DNA from: Gonocerus acuteangulatus
Taxonomy: Eukaryota; Arthropoda; Insecta; Hemiptera; Coreidae
NCBI GenBank assembly: GCA_946811695.1
Contig: OX328125.1
Span: forward strand, 102,830,176-102,894,175
Reading direction: 5' to 3'
Length of the DNA: 64,000 nucleotides
Shown one piece after another: positions 20,536 through 32,936 of this stretch. Within the stretch, counting starts at the first letter, position 1. The number at the start of each line of letters is the position of its first letter. The position numbers were made by a program, and so were the translations under genes. The notes below the pieces were generated by a model. The model was not told where the DNA came from. It ran no database searches and saw only the letters and a list, made by a program, of their open reading frames with translations.

Positions 20536-20550
20536 TGGGTAACAGCTAGT

Positions 20551-21290
20551 ACAATATATAAAAGCAGTTATACAATATGGTCATGTTTTGCTATGTGCAG
20601 AAGTGCTTACAAAAGTCTATATTACTTATTAGTAATTACTCTGTTTACTTTGTTTAGTTGTTAGTCTGTTTATTTTTGCACGCTAATCTCAGAAAGGGCT
20701 TATCCGATTTATGTGCGGTTTTCACTAATATTTTGTGGTAACACTTCACTTAACAGTTAGTGTTTGCTTTATGCCAATCGGTTCATAAATAAAAAATGCA
20801 CTCCAGTGTAAATAATCTCGTCGAACATTTCATAAAGTCTTCCTTCCATTCCAGAAAATTTTCTCTTTAGATTTAAACGAGTCCAGTTTCCAGTGGGCCT
20901 ATGTTTGCCAAAATGTACTATGAACTTGGTGCATTTAGGTTGTTAAGATAATGGAATTCAATTATCCGTAGTTTATTTGGTGCAGAAAAAAAAAAAGCGG
21001 TTCTTAGCTTGTTCTCCGCATAGTTTTACCTAAAAGTGCATGCTTTCAAGTTGCTTTCATATAAAGCCCAAGGTTAGACGCTAAAGTTGTGGGTATAAAG
21101 TATTAGCTGTTTTTCGCACGATAAGGTTTATGTGGCTCTGTCGCGTCTTAGCAATCCTAGCAGCCTGTATGCTTTGATCCCTGATGGCTATACGTCTAAT
21201 ATCGTGTATAGAAAAGCATTACTGTAAAGTACATTTTAAAAAAAAAATCCAAACGAAGGTTATTATAATGCAAAATAAACCAAAAGGTTT
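20551..21290. other. No recognised feature
   Basis: AT-rich unique-looking sequence with a few A-runs. No family match or plausible open frame was seen. Confidence 0.4.
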
Positions 21291-21295
21291 ACCAA

Positions 21296-21372
21296 AAAAC
21301 CTTTTTGGTCCTTCGTTCCAGGGGCACGGCAAACTTCGACTTCTACAGAAGTCTTTAGTAAGGAAAGGGTTA
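21296..21372 (-). repeat. Single unit of the 43-bp minisatellite with its flank
   Basis: Inverted, it reads TTTCCTTACTAAAGACTTC, TGTAGAAGTCGAAG, then CCGTGCCCCTGGAACGAAGG, the same order as 9205-9345 but with only one repeat unit. It directly precedes a LINE 3' fragment on the + strand. Confidence 0.75.
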
Positions 21373-21513
21373 AACACTTACTGACAGACTGCAGACACAG
21401 GCAAAACAGTAACTTACCACAAAACATGCATGAATTACTTTCAGAAGACAGCAAATATATTACAGACATATTCAAATTCCTTTCAAGCATCAATATTTTG
21501 GATAAAATTTAGG
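21373..21513 (+). pseudogene. LINE C-terminal fragment
   Basis: The + strand reads KHLLTDCRHRQNS, then LPQNMHELLSEDSKYITDIF and FKFLSSINILDKI with a stop at 21511-21513. This is the final ~47 residues of the same kind of LINE tail seen at 34598 (KHILTDC...LSDGSQYMEKVIKYL). Everything upstream is missing. Confidence 0.7.
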
Positions 21514-21552
21514 GAACGACTTTTTCTTTTCTTCGCCCGTTTTAATTGTTCA

Positions 21553-21675
21553 TTTTAGCACTTTCCTCCGAAGGAAAGTAGCTATTGAGGTTGGACTCAT
21601 GACGGAATTTTTGAAAAATTTCTTCAAATCTTTATCGATCCTACCTAGTAGACAGCGAAAATGACCCCCGTTAAA

Positions 21676-21744
<69 letters not shown>

Positions 21745-22785
21745 TGTTAACACGATAGCGGCCAGAGTTTTTGTTTTTTCATCACGAAACTTGGTATATA
21801 GCATTCAATTAGTAAACGATTGAACGAGTTCGTTAACCACCAAAATCGGTCCACCGGAAGAGGGGGTTTACCCCGAGCCCAAAACACTAATTTGACCATT
21901 TCAGCCGTAATATTTGTTATATTTCAACGAAACTTTGTATTCGTAGTAGTAATATAGAGAGAAAAGTGAGATATAAAAATGAACTAAATCGGTTCATAAG
22001 GAGGGGGGGTTTACTCCAGACCGACAATACCAATTCGCCACTACCAGCCGTGATTTTTGGTATATTTCGACGAAACTCGGTATTCATAGTGGTAATCTAC
22101 AGGTAAATATGTGTTGTAAAAATAAACTAAACTGGTTCATTAGGAGGGGGGGTTTACTCCAGACCCACAATACCAATTCGCCACTACCAACCGTGATTTT
22201 TGGTATATTTCGACGAAACTCGGTATTCGTAGTGTTAATCTACAGGTAAATATGTGTTGTAAAAATAAACTAAATCGGTTCTTTAGGAGGGGGGGTTTAC
22301 TCTGGACCCAAATTACTAATATACTCATACTGGTCGTAATTTCTGCTTTATTGTAACGAAACGCGGTATACGTCGTGGGTAACTCATGAGAAAGAAGTGT
22401 TGTAAAAATGAGCTGAATCGGTCAATCGGAAAGGGGGGTTTACTTTGTAATATATTTCAGTAGAAAAGGCAGCCAGACATAGGTTTACAAAGGCGCCGCA
22501 AGGAGCGCTAGAGGGACTGTATCCGGTTCCTGCGTTAGATCAAAATACGATAATATGAGGTTTTTTGTATTTATTACGCAGTGCAGTAGGTACTATGTGT
22601 AAACATAACTCTGGAAGCAAATTAATAATTTATCAGTTACTCATTACAAAATTAAAAGAGAACTATTCATGTTTTTATTTTATTTATGTAGGATATTTTA
22701 AGCAAATTGTTCTGGAAAGCAGTCTACACTACCCAAATTCTGAGGAAAGTGCTTAGTTATGCAGCTCCTGCGTGACGGACTTTTT
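21553..22785 (+). mobile_element. HelA, complete reference copy (1.23 kb)
   Basis: 5' end TTTTAGCACTTTCCTCCGAA with hairpin CTTTCCTCCGAAGGAAAG; conserved block to GTAGACAGCGAAAATGACC; (TA)n at 21679-21741; GTTAACACGATAGCGGCC block; three to four ~143-bp quasi-repeats with a G-run before TTTACTCC. The 3' end reads CTGAGGAAAGTGCTTAGTTA, then TGCAGCTCCTGCGTGACGGA and CTTTTT. GAGGAAAGTGCTTA is the inverse of the 5' TAGCACTTTCCTC (subterminal inverted repeat), and GCAG-CTC-CTGC forms the terminal hairpin. This matches Helentron/HINE architecture (DINE-1-like). No coding. Confidence 0.8.
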
Positions 22786-22884
22786 ATTATGTATAATATC
22801 AATTTATTTTTTTCTTTCTTTCGTTTATTTGTCTGTTTATTTTTCTTTTTTTGCCTTTTCTCCCCCTTATTCTTCCGTCCTCCC

Positions 22885-23036
22885 CTTTTAGCTATTTCCT
22901 CCGAAGGAAAGTAGCTATTGAGGTTACACTCATGACGGAATTTTTGAAAACTTTCTTCGAATCTTTATCGATCCTACCTAGTAGACACCGAAAATGACCC
23001 CCGTTAATTTATGTATATATAGATATGTATATGCAA

Positions 23037-23111
<75 letters not shown>

Positions 23112-23815
23112 TATATGTGTCCGTTAACACGATTCAGGCCAGAGTTTTTGTTTTTTCGCCACGAAACGTGATGTGTAGTATTTTCCCATCGAACGATTGA
23201 ACGAGTTCGTTAACCAACAAAATCGGTCTATCCGGAGGGGGGGTTTACTCCGGAGCCAAAGTAGTTATTTGCCCATACCAGCCATAATCTTTGATATATT
23301 TCAATGAAACTCGTTATTCGTTGTGTTCAACTGAAGAGAAAAATATGTTATAAAAATAAACTAAATCGTTTGACTAAAAGGGGGGGTTTACTCCGGACAG
23401 AAATTACTAATTTCCTTATACCGGTCGTAATTTCTGTTGTATTGTTACGAAACTCTTTATACGTCCTGGCTATCTAATAAGAAAGAACTGTTGTAAAAAT
23501 GAACTAAATCTATTCTATTGGTCTATTGGAAGGGGGAGGGGGTGCTACTTTGTAATATGTTTGAATTGAATTCTCCCGCCAAACGTAGGTTAGCAAAACT
23601 CATCAAGATCAATAGATGAAAATGTGAAGCTTTGTGTATTTATTACGTAGTTTAGTACCACGCATACACAAAACTCTGGAAGGAAATTAATTACAAAATT
23701 AATAATTGAGACAGCTGCTCATAAAAAATGCAAAAGAGTAGAACCATTTATGTTTTTATTTTATTTATCTATATAGGTTATTTTAAGCAAATTATTCTTT
23801 GTTTGTTTTACTATT
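22885..23815 (+). mobile_element. HelA copy, 3'-truncated
   Basis: It starts TTTTAGCTATTTCCTCCGAA 100 bp after the end of the previous HelA copy, in the same orientation. It carries the 5' block, (TA)n at 23037-23107, the GTTAACACGAT block and G-run quasi-repeats, and fades after TTTTAAGCAAATTATTC without subterminal repeat or hairpin. Confidence 0.75.
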
Positions 23816-23915
23816 TATCATTGACTATATTATTGACTTTTCTGTAGTTTTCTGAATTCTTTATTGTCGCAGATTAATCGCCTGAGTTGCAACAAACTTA
23901 ATTAATAAAATAAAA

Positions 23916-24742
23916 TTAACCAATAAATATATATATCCCTCATCTATAAACGTACGGGTCGTATCTGACCTACAACGCGGAAAACTGCGCACATCTCCTC
24001 ATACCCTCACTGGAACGTCAAAGGGGTTCAGGTACCCTCTCAGTCAATCCCGCGAAAGCCACGGACCATGTTTACGTCTGTCAGATAAGATCTATATTTT
24101 TTTTAATCATCTCTCAATATCAATTTTTCCCGAACCCGGGTCGGATATGACTTAACGTTTATGATGATGTACTTGATGATAGATTCTATTGTTCCAGGTT
24201 TTCATAAAAAAATCATGGCTTCTTGAGAAAACAAATTACTCATAACCATGGAAGAAGTTATAGCCGAATTCAGGTGACAAAAGGATCAATCTGATGCGGA
24301 ATTAGATGACCAAATTGATGAAATAGATTCAGAGTCTGACGATGTTATTACCTCAAATGATGACGCAGGAGTCGAGGAACTCTCAAATCAAGATGATCAA
24401 GAATATCAAGATATAGAAGTTTATTTTTTTCAATTCGACCCACATCTGTCCCTGTGTGCCCCGGTGCCTGTCATTATTTTACCAAAACAGAAATGTGCTA
24501 TAATGTGTTCCTCATGTTTTATTGTGATATTAAATTAGTTATTGCGTGAACTCAAATGCTTGTTTTCCTTTATGAATTGTCTTTTACGTTTTAAAAGTTT
24601 ATTTTATTCACCTAATATTCGAAAATAAATGCGTAAATCCCAATAACTTATTGCATTTCAGGCCCAAAAATGGCTCTGGGTCGTATCCGACCCAACGTTT
24701 ATGTGTGAGCGTCAATCTTAAACGTTTATAGAGGACGGTTAA
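23916..24742 (+). mobile_element. Second piggyBac-type element, internally deleted
   Basis: TTAA lies at 23916-23919 and 24739-24742. The right tip reads CGTTTATAGAGGACGG-TTAA; the left reads TTAACC, ~17 AT-rich bases, then CTCATCTATAAACG, so the left tip appears to carry an insertion. A subterminal motif GGGTCG(T/G)AT-CCGACCC-AACGTTTATG recurs at ~23948, ~24140 and ~24675. The interior keeps only an acidic N-terminal coding piece. It interrupts or abuts a HelB start on its right. Confidence 0.65.
24249..24423 (+). pseudogene. piggyBac transposase N-terminal remnant (probable)
   Basis: The + strand reads MEEVIAEFR, a TGA stop, then AELDDQIDEIDSESDDVITS and a further acidic stretch ending EYQDIEV. 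A short start followed by an acidic Asp/Glu-rich region is what piggyBac transposases usually show before their conserved domain. The catalytic domain is deleted, and the sequence passes into 3' non-coding DNA. The assignment rests mainly on the TTAA-flanked setting. Confidence 0.5.
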
Positions 24743-24749
24743 ATATATT

Positions 24750-24830
<81 letters not shown>

Positions 24831-24962
24831 TTGAACCACTGTTATTCGTGCACTATTACTTCTGAAACGTCTACTTACAGTTGGCACTTCCCGATTGCGT
24901 TTTAGGTTTGGCATCATAGGTGGGATTCCTCCCTATGGAGAGAGGGAGGAATCCCGCTAAAT
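24743..24962 (-). mobile_element. HelB 5' fragment with (TG)n(TA)n
   Basis: On the minus strand it begins TTTAGCGGGATTCCTCCC and forms a long hairpin with AGGGAGGAATCCC, then GGGAAGTGCCAACTG, ACGTTTCAGAAG and a (TG)n(TA)n microsatellite (24757-24830). These are the same landmarks in the same order as at 35875 and 56681. It is cut at the piggyBac TTAA. Confidence 0.7.
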
Positions 24963-25260
24963 CCGAATGAAGAAGCACCGTTAAAGTTGGCGGCTTTAAC
25001 GATTAAGAAAATATTTGGTTTAACTAGCCCTGGATTAAATAGATTAAAACTAAACTATAATAAAAAAAACTATATTGGGTTAAATATAATTCTCTTTGCC
25101 CGTGACACATCCTTCTAAGAAGCAATAGATTCATCTAACTGGATCTATTAGAGGAGAAGTGTTTCGTAAGAGAATCCGGGGATGAAACCCGAAAAATGAA
25201 ACCTCATTATGAGATTTCAAGTAATCCCTTCTCTTACAACTCCTAAAGCATTTATGTTAT
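24963..25260. other. No recognised feature
   Basis: AT-rich sequence between the HelB start and the 54-bp array. No inverted repeat or family match was noticed. Confidence 0.35.
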
Positions 25261-25692
25261 TTCTTGTAGAACATTGTTTCTTAAAGGGTGAATACTACCT
25301 TTTATCGCCAAAATTTCTTGTAGAACATTGTTTCTTAAAGGGTGAATACTACCTTTTATCGCCAAAATTTCTCGTAGAACATTGTTTCTTAAAGGGTGAA
25401 TACTACCTTTTATCGCCAAAATTTCTTGTAGAACATTGTTTCTTAAAGGGTGAATACTACCTTTTATCGCCAAAATTTCTTGTAGAACATTGTTTCTTAA
25501 AGGGTGAATACTACCTTTTATCGCCAAAATTTCTTGTAGAACATTGTTTCTTAAAGGGTGAATACTACCTTTTATCGCCAAAATTTCTTGTAGAACATTG
25601 TTTCTTAAAGGGTGAATACTACCTTTTATCGCCAAAATTTATTGTAGAACATTGTTTCTTAAAGGGTGAATTCTACCTTTTATCGCCAAAAT
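25261..25692. repeat. 54-bp minisatellite, 8 units
   Basis: The unit contains TTCTTGTAGAACATTGTTTC, TTAAAGGGTGAATACTACCT and TTTATCGCCAAAAT. Copies differ by one or two bases (CTCGTAG, ATTGTAG, GAATTC). 54 is a multiple of three, so both strands show long open frames of 18-residue repeats. Open frames on both strands argue for an effect of the period, not for coding. Confidence 0.9.
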
Positions 25693-25782
25693 CAAAGTCA
25701 TTTTCTCCAACTTATGAATAACAAAGAAATTTTGTTCTCAATTCTCAATGTTATGAGGTTTGTATGTGATGTTTAAATAACC

Positions 25783-26604
25783 AAAAAAAGTCCGTCACGC
25801 AGCAGCTGCATAACTAAGCACTTTCCTCAGAATTGGGTAGTGTCGAGTGCATTCCTGAATAATTTGCTTAAAGTAACCTATATAGATTAATAAAATAAAA
25901 AAATAAATAACACCTGTTTCAATTCAATTCAAACATAGTACAAAGTAAATCCCACCCACCCCCCCCCCTTCCGATAAACCGATTTACTTCTTTTTTACAA
26001 AACGTCTTCCTTATTATTCCTTATTATACCGCGTTTCGTTACAATAGAGCAGGAATTACGACCGGTATGAATTAGTAATTTGGGACCGGAGTAAACCCCC
26101 CTTCCTAATGAACCGATTTAGTTTATTTTTACAACAAATTTTTCTCGTTAGTTGAACAGAACGAATACCGAGTTTCGTTGAAATATAACAAAAATTACGA
26201 CTGATATTGACAAATAACTACTTTGGCTCCGGAGTAAACCCCCTCTCCTGATGGACTGATTTTTTTGGTTAACAAACTCGTTCAATCGTTTGTTTGGGGA
26301 ATACTACATACCAATTTTCGTGGGGAAGAAACAAAAACTCTAGCCGGTATCGTGTTAACGGACACTACTGAATTGGTATTGTGGGTCCGAAGTAAACCCC
26401 CTCTTCTAATGAACCGATTTAGTTTATTTTTACATCTCACATTTCTCTCTAGATTACCACTACGAATACCAAGTTTCTTTGAAATATAACAAATATTACG
26501 GCTGGCATGGTCAAATTAGTGTCAATCGTTTGCTAATTGAATGCTACATACCAAGTTTCGTGACAAAAAAAAAATACTCTGGCCGCTATCATGTTAACAG
26601 ACAC

Positions 26605-26663
<59 letters not shown>

Positions 26664-26815
26664 TATATAGATATATATAAATTTTAACTGGGGTCATTTT
26701 CGGTGTCTACTAGGTAGGATCGATAAAGATTCGAAGAAATTTTTCAAAAATTCCGTCATGAGTGCAACCTCAATAGCTACATTCCTTCGGAGGAAGGTGC
26801 TAAAAAGAAAGTTTT
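25783..26815 (-). mobile_element. HelA, complete minus-strand copy
   Basis: The 3' end is on the left: AAAAAGTCCGTCACGCAGCA, then GCTGCATAACTAAGCACTTT. The 5' end is on the right: CCTTCGGAGGAAGGTGCTAAAA. (TA)n lies at 26608-26660. A block with CAATCGTTTG...GTTAACGGACAC is duplicated internally (26280-26363 and 26522-26604). The satA array begins only ~130 bp beyond its 5' end. Confidence 0.8.
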
Positions 26816-26948
26816 AATTTTTCGAAAACTAAATGGCGGTGCCGTGTCTAAAGTACGTAGGAATTTCAAGTAATATTATTTTTTTTGAATTGGTGAACAA
26901 TTCTTCATTTTCTATTACTACAACAATCGAAAATCGGTCATAAAACCG

Positions 26949-29900
26949 TAATAACTCAATGAATGGAATTATCCTTACTTATCCTTTACTGTAAATCTAC
27001 AGTTCAAATTTAAAGTTGATCGGGTGTAATAACTCAATGAATGGAATTATCCTTACTTATCCTTTACTGTAAATCTACAGTTCAAATTTAAAGTTGATCG
27101 GGTGTAATAACTCAATGAATGGAATTATCCTTACTTATCCTTTACTGTAAATCTACAGTTCAAATTTAAAGTTGATCGGGTGTAATAACTCAATGAATGG
27201 AATTATCCTTACTTATCCTTTACTGTAAATCTGCAGTTCAAATTTAAAGTTGATCGGGTGTAATAACTCAATGAATGGAATTATCCTTACTTATCCTTTA
27301 CTGTAAATCTGCAGTTCAAATTTAAAGTTGATCGGGTGTAATAACTCAATGAATGGAATTATCCTCACTTAGCCTTTACTGTAAATATTATTAGAAATCT
27401 GCAGTTCAAATTTAAAGTTGATCGGGTGTAATAACTCAATGAATGGAATTATCCTTACTTATCCTTTACTATAAATATTATTAGAAATCTGCAGTTCAAA
27501 TTTAAAGTTGATCGGCTGTAATAACTCAATGAATGGAATTATCCTTACTTATCCTTTACTATAAATATTATTAGAAATCTGCAGTTCAAATTTAAAGTTG
27601 ATCGGGTGTAATAACTCAATGAATGGAATTATCCTTACTTATCCTTTACTATAAATATTATTAGAAATCTACAGTTCAAATTTAAAGTTGATCGGGTGTA
27701 ATAACTCAATGAATGGAATTATCCTCACTTAGCCTTTACTGTAAATATTATTAGAAATCTGCAGTTCAAATTTAAAGTTGATCGGGTGTAATAACTCAAT
27801 GAATGGAATTATCCTTACTTATCCTTTACTGTAAATATTATTAGAAATCTACAGTTCAAATTTAAAGTTGATCGGGTATAATAACTCAATGAATGGAATT
27901 ATCCTTACTTAGCCTTTACTGTAAATATTATTAGAAATCTGCAGTTCAAATTTAAAGTTGATCGGGTGTAATAACTCAATGAATGGAATTATCCTTACTT
28001 ATCCTTTACTATAAATATTATTAGAAATCTGCAGTTCAAATTTAAAGTTGATCGGGTGTAATAACTCAATGAATGGAATTATCCTCACTTAGCCTTTACT
28101 GTAAATATTATTAGAAATCTGCAGTTCAAATTTAAAGTTGATCGGGTGTAATAACTCAATGAATGGAATTATCCTTACTTATCCTTTACTGTAAATATTA
28201 TTAAAAATCTACAGTTCAAATTTAAAGTTGATCGGGTGTAATAACTCAATGAATGGAATTATCCTTACTTATCCTTTACTATAAATATTATTAGAAATCT
28301 GCAGTTCAAATTTAAAGTTGATCGGGTGTAATAACTCAATGAATGGAATTATCCTTACTTATCCTTTACTATAAATATTATTAGAAATCTGCAGTTCAAA
28401 TTTAAAGTTGATCGGCTGTAATAACTCAATGAATGGAATTATCCTTACTTATCCTTTACTATAAATATTATTAGAAATCTGCAGTTCAAATTTAAAGTTG
28501 ATCGGGTGTAATAACTCAATGAATGGAATTATCCTTACTTATCCTTTACTATAAATATTATTAGAAATCTACAGTTCAAATTTAAAGTTGATCGGGTGTA
28601 ATAACTCAATGAATGGAATTATCCTCACTTAGCCTTTACTGTAAATATTATTAGAAATCTACAGTTCAAATTTAAAGTTGATCAGGTGTAATAACTCAAT
28701 GAATGGAATTATCCTTACTTATCCTTTACTGTAAATATTATTAGAAATCTACAGTTCAAATTTAAAGTTGATCGGGTGTAATAACTCAATGAATGGAATT
28801 ATCCTTACTTATCCTTTACTATAAATATTATTAGAAATCTACAGTTCAAATTTAAAGTTGATCGGGTGTAATAACTCAATGAATGGAATTATCCTCACTT
28901 AGCCTTTACTGTAAATATTATTAGAAATCTGCAGTTCAAATTTAAAGTTGATCGGGTGTAATAACTCAATGAATGGAATTATCCTTACTTATCCTTTACT
29001 ATAAATATTATTAGAAATCTACAGTTAAAATTTAAAGTTGATCGGGTGTAATAACTCAATGAATGGAATTATCCTCACTTAGCCTTTACTGTAAATATTA
29101 TTAGAAATCTGCAGTTCAAATTTAAAGTTGATCGGGTGTAATAACTCAATGAATGGAATTATCCTCACTTAGCCTTTACTTAAATATTATTAGAAATCTG
29201 CAGTTCAAATTTAAAGTTGATCGGGTGTAATAACTCAATGAATGGAATTATCCTCACTTAGCCTTTACTGTAAATATTATTAGAAATCTGCAGTTCAAAT
29301 TTAAAGTTGATCGGGTGTAATAACTCAATGAATGGAATTATCCTTACTTATCCTTTACTATAAATATTATTAGAAATCTGCAGTTCAAATTTAAAGTTGA
29401 TCGGGTGTAATAACTCAATGAATGGAATTATCCTTACTTATCCTTTACTATAAATATTATTAGAAATCTGCAGTTCAAATTTAAAGTTGATCGGCTGTAA
29501 TAACTCAATGAATGGAATTATCCTTACTTATCCTTTACTATAAATATTATTAGAAATCTGCAGTTCAAATTTAAAGTTCATCGGGTGTAATAACTCAATG
29601 AATGGAATTATCCTTACTTATCCTTTACTATAAATATTATTAGAAATCTGCAGTTCAAATTTAAAGTTGATCGGGTGTAATAACTCAATGAATGGAATTA
29701 TCCTTACTTATCCTTTACTATAAATATTATTAGAAATCTACAGTTCAAATTTAAAGTTGATCGGGTGTAATAACTCAATGAATGGAATTATCCTCACTTA
29801 GCCTTTACTGTAAATATTATTAGAAATCTACAGTTCAAATTTAAAGTTGATCAGGTGTAATAACTCAATGAATGGAATTATCCTTACTTATCCTTTACTG

Positions 29901-32652
29901 TAAATATTATTAGAAATCTACAGTTCAAATTTAAAGTTGATCGGGTGTAATAACTCAATGAATGGAATTATCCTTACTTATCCTTTACTATAAATATTAT
30001 TAGAAATCTACAGTTCAAATTTAAAGTTGATCGGGTGTAATAACTCAATGAATGGAATTATCCTCACTTAGCCTTTACTGTAAATATTATTAGAAATCTG
30101 CAGTTCAAATTTAAAGTTGATCGGGTGTAATAACTCAATGAATGGAATTATCCTTACTTATCCTTTACTATAAATATTATTAGAAATCTACAGTTAAAAT
30201 TTAAAGTTGATCGGGTGTAATAACTCAATGAATGGAATTATCCTCACTTAGCCTTTACTGTAAATATTATTAGAAATCTGCAGTTCAAATTTAAAGTTGA
30301 TCGGGTGTAATAACTCAATGAATGGAATTATCCTTACTTATCCTTTACTATAAATATTATTAGAAATCTACAGTTCAAATTTAAAGTTGATCGGGTGTAA
30401 TAACTCAATGAATGGAATTATCCTCACTTAGCCTTTACTGTAAATATTATTAGAAATCTACAGTTCAAATTTAAAGTTGATCAGGTGTAATAACTCAATG
30501 AATGGAATTATCCTTACTTATCCTTTACTGTAAATATTATTAGAAATCTACAGTTCAAATTTAAAGTTGATCGGGTGTAATAACTCAATGAATGGAATTA
30601 TCCTTACTTATCCTTTACTATAAATATTATTAGAAATCTACAGTTAAAATTTAAAGTTGATCGGGTGTAATAACTCAATGAATGGAATTATCCTCACTTA
30701 GCCTTTACTGTAAATATTATTAGAAATCTGCAGTTCAAATTTAAAGTTGATCGGGTGTAATAACTCAATGAATGGAATTATCCTTACTTATCCTTTACTA
30801 TAAATATTATTAGAAATCTGCAGTTCAAATTTAAAGTTGATCGGGTGTAATAACTCAATGAATGGAATTATCCTTACTTATCCTTTACTATAAATATTAT
30901 TAGAAATCTGCAGTTCAAATTTAAAGTTGATCGGCTGTAATAACTCAATGAATGGAATTATCCTTACTTATCCTTTACTATAAATATTATTAGAAATCTG
31001 CAGTTCAAATTTAAAGTTGATCGGGTGTAATAACTCAATGAATGGAATTATCCTTACTTATCCTTTACTATAAATATTATTAGAAATCTGCAGTTCAAAT
31101 TTAAAGTTGATCGGGTGTAATAACTCAATGAATGGAATTATCCTTACTTATCCTTTACTATAAATATTATTAGAAATCTACAGTTCAAATTTAAAGTTGA
31201 TCGGGTGTAATAACTCAATGAATGGAATTATCCTCACTTAGCCTTTACTGTAAATATTATTAGAAATCTACAGTTCAAATTTAAAGTTGATCAGGTGTAA
31301 TAACTCAATGAATGGAATTATCCTTACTTATCCTTTACTGTAAATATTATTAAAAATCTACAGTTCAAATTTAAAGTTGATCGGGTGTAATAACTCAATG
31401 AATGGAATTATCCTTACTTATCCTTTACTATAAATATTATTAGAAATCTACAGTTCAAATTTAAAGTTGATCGGGTGTAATAACTCAATGAATGGAATTA
31501 TCCTCACTTAGCCTTTACTGTAAATATTATTAGAAATCTGCAGTTCAAATTTAAAGTTGATCGGGTGTAATAACTCAATGAATGGAATTATCCTTACTTA
31601 TCCTTTACTGTAAATATTATTAGAAATCTACAGTTCAAATTTAAAGTTGATCGGGTATAATAACTCAATGAATGGAATTATCCTTACTTAGCCTTTACTG
31701 TAAATATTATTAGAAATCTGCAGTTCAAATTTAAAGTTGATCGGGTGTAATAACTCAATGAATGGAATTATCCTTACTTATCCTTTACTATAAATATTAT
31801 TAGAAATCTACAGTTAAAATTTAAAGTTGATCGGGTGTAATAACTCAATGAATGGAATTATCCTCACTTAGCCTTTACTGTAAATATTATTAGAAATCTG
31901 CAGTTCAAATTTAAAGTTGATCGGGTGTAATAACTCAATGAATGGAATTATCCTTACTTATCCTTTACTGTAAATATTATTAGAAATCTACAGTTCAAAT
32001 TTAAAGTTGATCGGGTGTAATAACTCAATGAATGGAATTATCCTCACTTAGCCTTTACTGTAAATATTATTAGAAATCTACAGTTCAAATTTAAAGTTGA
32101 TCGGGTGTAATAACTCAATGAATGGAATTATCCTTACTTATCCTTTACTATAAATATTATTAGAAATCTGCAGTTCAAATTTAAAGTTGATCGGGTGTAA
32201 TAACTCAATGAATGGAATTATCCTCACTTAGCCTTTACTGTAAATATTATTAGAAATCTGCAGTTCAAATTTAAAGTTGATCGGGTGTAATAACTCAATG
32301 AATGGAATTATCCTCACTTAGCCTTTACTGTAAATATTATTAGAAATCTGCAGTTCAAATTTAAAGTTGATCGGGTGTAATAACTCAATGAATGGAATTA
32401 TCCTTACTTATCCTTTACTGTAAATATTATTAGAAATCTACAGTTCAAATTTAAAGTTGATCGGGTGTAATAACTCAATGAATGGAATTATCCTCACTTA
32501 GCCTTTACTGTAAATATTATTAGAAATCTACAGTTCAAATTTAAAGTTGATCGGGTGTAATAACTCAATGAATGGAATTATCCTTACTTATCCTTTACTA
32601 TAAATATTATTAGAAATCTGCAGTTCAAATTTAAAGTTGATCGGGTGTAAAT
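26949..32652. repeat. satA: 90-bp satellite, ~64 monomers
   Basis: The monomer contains TAATAACTCAATGAATGGAA, TTATCCTTACTTATCC, TTTACTATAAATATTATTAG and CAGTTCAAATTTAAAGTTGATCGG. The first five monomers are 78 bp, lacking 12 bp (ATTATTAGAAAT). Linked variants occur: CTTACTTATCC/CTCACTTAGCC, CTATAAAT/CTGTAAAT, CTGCAG/CTACAG. Rare variants (ATCGGCTG, GATCAGGTG, CAGTTAAAA) recur at set distances, showing higher-order repeats. One monomer has a single-base deletion near 29181. It ends at GATCGGGTGTAAATTGAAAG. Stop-rich in all frames. Confidence 0.95.
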
Positions 32653-32936
32653 TGAAAGCGGTAGCGTATCACCCGATTTGGAAAACATAGTTTTGCGAAT
32701 CTACTTTAGAGTTTAATATACCGAAACATCCATTTTTTTTCTTTTTAGTTCTTTTTCATAATTTCTTATAATGAAATGGTTTTTAATATTGAATTGTACC
32801 GGCATTTTATCTGAAAAACAGAATTTTTGGTGCATTTAAAAACTGTTCCACCACATAAACACTCCTGGATATAATTTTTGATTAAGGAAACATTTAAGCC
32901 CATAAAAAAACATGGCAAAGAAAAAGTTACAAGGTA
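32653..32936. other. Right flank of satA
   Basis: ATCGGGTG at the array edge pairs with CACCCGAT at ~32670. The rest is AT-rich and unassigned. Confidence 0.35.

Noticed and set aside
25209..25721. 170-residue frame (+) and 127-residue frame (-) over the 54-bp array
   Set aside because: Open frames on both strands are expected from a 54-bp period without stops; no conserved protein feature.
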